NCBI GenBank assembly: GCA_965199705.1
Contig: OZ241359.1
Coordinates: 2,604,001 to 2,668,000 of the forward strand
Source: Azophilus sp965199705
Lineage (GTDB): Bacteria; Pseudomonadota; Gammaproteobacteria; Pseudomonadales; Azotimanducaceae
Direction: 5' to 3'
Length of the DNA stretch: 64,000 nucleotides
In this document: piece by piece, positions 61,269-64,000 of the stretch
Layout: each line of letters opens with the position of its first letter
Numbering within the stretch: the stretch's first letter is position 1
The notes under the pieces: model-generated
The model's input: only the letters and a program-made list of their open reading frames with translations
Told to the model about the DNA's origin: nothing
Database searches by the model: none
Program-made: the position numbers and the translations under genes

Positions 61269-62525
61269 ATGAGCGCGGCACAGGGCACGCAGACGCCCGG
61301 CGAGCGTCGAGTTTTCTTTGGCTGGTATCTGGTCGGCTTCACCTTTGCCGCCCAATTTGCCGTCACCGGCACCATCTATTACAGCTTCGGCGTTCTGCAA
61401 AAGCCTTTGGCCGAGGCCTTTGGCGCCAGCCGCTTCGAAGTGTCTCTGGCGCTATCCCTGCAAACGCTGGTCATGGCGCTGATCAGCCCGTCGATGGGCC
61501 GCTGGATATCGAATCATCCGCTTCGGCCATTGATGCTGATTGGCGCGGGCGCTTACGCCACCGGCTTTCTCCTCGCCAGCCAGGCTCAGAGCCTGCTGCA
61601 TCTGTATCTGACCTATGGCGTGCTGCTGGCGCTGGGCATGGGCCTGCTCGGGCACATTCCCTGCGGCGCCATGCTCGCCAACTGGTTCAGTCGCCGCCGC
61701 GGCGCAGCGTTCGGCATCTCGCAACTAGGGGTGTCACTGTCCGGCGCCTTGATGGTGCCAGCGACCTCCTGGCTCATCGAAGCCGAAGGCTGGCGAACCG
61801 CTGCGTCGCTCTACGGCCTGGCCTTTCCGGCGCTGCTGTTGCCGGCCATCTGGTTCCTGGCGATAGACCGTCCGGAAGACCGGGGTTTGACGCCAGACGG
61901 ATTACCGATGTCGCATTTCACGCCGATAGCTGACAGCGACGGCGTCTGGACGCTGCGCCGCGCCCTGGCCGACCGCAGGATATGGCTTCTGGTGGCGGTG
62001 GCAGGGCCGAGCTTCATGGGCATAGGCGCGATACTGCTGGCGCTGTATCCACATTTCACGGACCTCGGTTTGAGCGCTCTGCGCGCCTCCGGCATCATCG
62101 CCGTCGCCACCACCATGGCGGCGCTGGCCAAGCCGCTGTTCGGCGTTCTCTCGGACTGGATGGACAAGCGCCTGCTGATGGGCGTCTCCTGTCTCTGTCA
62201 AATGTCCGGCCTGACCTGTCTGCTGATGTTCGAGACCTACCCCGGAATGGTCACTGCCGGCGTTCTGTTCGGGCTCGGCTATGGTGCGGTCATGCCCATG
62301 CAGATGATGCTCATCAGCGCCCTGTTCGGGCGCGAGGCGTTCGCCCGCGTCCTCGGCCTGAGCATGCCGTTGACCACACCCTTTACGCTGGCAGGCCTGC
62401 CCTTTGCTTCCTGGATATTCGACGAAACGGGCAGCTATCAGTGGGCCTTCGTGACCATCCTGGCAGCGCTTGGCGTATCGCTTGTCGCAATCGCCCTGCT
62501 GCGCGTGCCAGCCGAGGCGCGTTGA
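61269..62525 (+). CDS. MFS transporter (monocarboxylate/OFA-like)
   Basis: 418 residues, twelve membrane segments. The opening FFGWYLVGFTFAAQFAVTG and GVLQKPLAEAFG, and ANWFSRRRGAAFGISQLGVS with the RRG loop, are typical of the monocarboxylate porter-like branch. It probably moves an organic acid related to the cluster. It follows the flavoprotein gene by 9 bp. Confidence 0.88.
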   Translation: MSAAQGTQTPGERRVFFGWYLVGFTFAAQFAVTGTIYYSFGVLQKPLAEAFGASRFEVSLALSLQTLVMALISPSMGRWISNHPLRPLMLIGAGAYATGFLLASQAQSLLHLYLTYGVLLALGMGLLGHIPCGAMLANWFSRRRGAAFGISQLGVSLSGALMVPATSWLIEAEGWRTAASLYGLAFPALLLPAIWFLAIDRPEDRGLTPDGLPMSHFTPIADSDGVWTLRRALADRRIWLLVAVAGPSFMGIGAILLALYPHFTDLGLSALRASGIIAVATTMAALAKPLFGVLSDWMDKRLLMGVSCLCQMSGLTCLLMFETYPGMVTAGVLFGLGYGAVMPMQMMLISALFGREAFARVLGLSMPLTTPFTLAGLPFASWIFDETGSYQWAFVTILAALGVSLVAIALLRVPAEAR

Positions 62526-62756
62526 ACGATTTTGCGGCTGATCCACAATATCTTGTGTCTGCTGTGCAATTGAGGCGGAAGGTATAGCTATGTCGCACAG
62601 ATTTTGGCTACAATGTCGGCCCCATGAACGGTTGGGCGGGGCGAGCGCCGGGCGCCTGTCCCTTTCCTGTTCTTTGGGCCCGCAACGGAGTAGCAGCATC
62701 GGGGCGGGAAGTGTGGTCGATTGCCCCTGATTCGGTTGGGGCGCAAACGGAACACT

Positions 62757-64000
62757 ATGCGTCTCAAGCAGATCAAGCTCGCTGGTTTCAAGTCATTCGT
62801 CGATCCGACTGTCATCAGCTTGCCCAGTGATCGCTGCGCCGTGGTTGGCCCTAACGGCTGCGGCAAATCCAACATCGTCGATGCGGTGCGTTGGGTGATG
62901 GGCGAGAGTTCGGCCCGCCAGCTACGCGCTGATGTTTCCACGGACGTCATATTCGATGGCGCCGCCGATCGCAGCCCGGTCGGCATGGCGACCATCGAAC
63001 TGCTCTTCGACAATTCTCAGGGGCGCGCCAAGGGCGAGTTTGCACACTGCACGGAGATCGCCGTGCGTCGTGCGCTCAGCCGGGACGGCCGCTCAACCTA
63101 TTCACTGAACGGCGTGCGCTGCCGTCGGCGTGACATCGCCGCCCTCTTTGCCGGCAGCGGGCTGGGGCCGAGAAGCTACTCGATCATCGAACAGGGCATG
63201 ATTTCCGAATTGGTTGAAGCGGCCCCGGAACAGCTGCGCAACCATCTGGAAGAAGCGGCTGGCATTGCCCACTACAAGGATCGTCGGCGAGAAACAGAAA
63301 ACGCGGTCCGGCGCACGCGAGAACATCTGGATCGCGTCACGGACATCCGCGATGAGCTGGGGCGGCAAGTGGAACGCTTGCAGCGTCAGGCCAGGGCAGC
63401 AGAGAGATTCCAGGTCCTGAGCGCGGAAAAGACAACCCTTGGCGCTGAGTGCGCGGCCATCGACGCGCGCGCCCTCGGCGCGGAGCTGAGTCGGCTGGAT
63501 ACCGGGTTGGAGACAGCAGAAGAGACCCTGGGCGAGCGGTTGCGGGCGGAGCAGTCGCAGGAACGGCGGATCGAAAGCCAACGCGCCAAAAGAGCGGAGA
63601 CGGATGATCGCATCAGCGAGACGGAGGGCGCCTACTATCGGCTGGGGATGGAGATGTCCCGAGACGAAGAAAGCCTGCGCAGCAGCCGGGTGCGTGTCGG
63701 CGAGTTGAGCGCCGAACTGGCCAGATTGCAGGAGAGAGACAGCAAGATCGCAGCCGAGATTGAGGCGGAAGAGAAGCAGCTCGCCAACCTCGAAACTGCC
63801 TTGGCGCAGCTTGAGCCGGCACTGGCCGCCGGAGAAGCGGAAGAAGCAGCCGCGCATGAAGCGCTGGCCAGGCTTGAATCTGCCTGGCGCGCACTGGATT
63901 GTGAATCTCAGGGCCGATTGCAGGAGGACGCAGACCAGGCTGGTGAAATCGGTGAACTCTCCGGCCGCCTTGGGCAACTGGCGCAGTCCGTCGAGGCTAT
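62757..64000 (+). CDS. smc: Chromosome segregation protein SMC, N-terminal part (cut by window edge)
   Basis: About 414 codons are present from the ATG at 62757. MRLKQIKLAGFKSFVD and the Walker A GPNGCGKSN are diagnostic of SMC, with WVMGESSARQLR next. RSYSIIEQGMISELVEAAPE leads into the long coiled coil that runs to the window end. The head ATPase is completed by the C-terminus outside the window. SMC condenses and organises the chromosome with ScpAB. The spacer 62526-62756 contains a TACAAT (62609-62614) that may be its -10 box. Confidence 0.96.
   Translation, partial: MRLKQIKLAGFKSFVDPTVISLPSDRCAVVGPNGCGKSNIVDAVRWVMGESSARQLRADVSTDVIFDGAADRSPVGMATIELLFDNSQGRAKGEFAHCTEIAVRRALSRDGRSTYSLNGVRCRRRDIAALFAGSGLGPRSYSIIEQGMISELVEAAPEQLRNHLEEAAGIAHYKDRRRETENAVRRTREHLDRVTDIRDELGRQVERLQRQARAAERFQVLSAEKTTLGAECAAIDARALGAELSRLDTGLETAEETLGERLRAEQSQERRIESQRAKRAETDDRISETEGAYYRLGMEMSRDEESLRSSRVRVGELSAELARLQERDSKIAAEIEAEEKQLANLETALAQLEPALAAGEAEEAAAHEALARLESAWRALDCESQGRLQEDADQAGEIGELSGRLGQLAQSVEA

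Overview
The window is high-G+C chromosomal DNA from a proteobacterium, most probably a free-living gammaproteobacterium. The evidence is gene order and content: galU / msbA-lpxK / kdsB / murB as one envelope operon, pspF divergent from pspABC, a TIGR02001 outer-membrane protein ahead of glnK-amtB, aroK-aroB, aroE-tsaC-purE-dprA, sbcB, RNase E with the family's conserved N-terminus, a CYP153-type alkane hydroxylase and several CoA-dependent catabolic genes. No prophage, plasmid functions or CRISPR array are visible. One insertion sequence is present.

Layout. 1-990: end of a cytochrome oxidase assembly cluster (heme A synthase, cut by the window edge, and a small membrane protein). 1.1-5.1 kb: CYP153 cytochrome P450 and a two-gene ABC importer of the osmoprotectant type whose binding protein and permease are one polypeptide. 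5.1-17 kb: housekeeping genes (aroE, tsaC, purE, dprA, an EcsC-family gene, aroB, aroK, an acyltransferase, a SLC13 transporter, sbcB, gmk, thrC). 16.9-18.5 kb: an insertion sequence with one DDE transposase. 18.5-21.4 kb: amtB, glnK and a TIGR02001 protein behind an NtrC-like site and a sigma-54-like promoter. 21.4-25.7 kb: comM, an SDR, tRNA-Asn and a secreted PHP-domain protein. 25.7-28.6 kb: the phage-shock system pspABC/pspF with a second copy of the same sigma-54-like promoter. 28.6-35.1 kb: a TonB-dependent receptor, a secreted nuclease, a LysR regulator, and an Lrp regulator divergent from a leucine-dehydrogenase-type enzyme. 35.1-38.3 kb: rne behind a long structured leader. 38.3-43.8 kb: murB, kdsB, an in-frame MsbA-LpxK fusion, and galU. 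43.9-62.5 kb: an accessory catabolic region. 62.8 kb to the end: start of smc.

How the parts work together. The envelope operon couples UDP-glucose supply, lipid A 4'-phosphorylation, lipid A flipping, CMP-Kdo synthesis and peptidoglycan precursor reduction through overlapping genes. The catabolic region carries a flavin-dependent monooxygenase-like protein, an acyl-CoA ligase, two hot-dog hydratase subunits, an Ltp2-like thiolase and a DUF35 protein. This is the layout expected for activating an acid and shortening it by hydration and retro-aldol cleavage, as in steroid side-chain degradation. Around it lie SnoaL-like proteins, an SDR, a haloalkane-dehalogenase-like hydrolase, two amidohydrolases and two MFS transporters. 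The substrate is not evident.

Most notable observations: the single-frame MsbA-LpxK fusion; the hydratase/Ltp2/DUF35 set inside a mixed degradation region; a perfect three-way-junction fold in the rne leader; an identical 16-nt sigma-54-like promoter before glnK-amtB and pspA; and an ATPase-nuclease gene whose start codon abuts a perfect hairpin.
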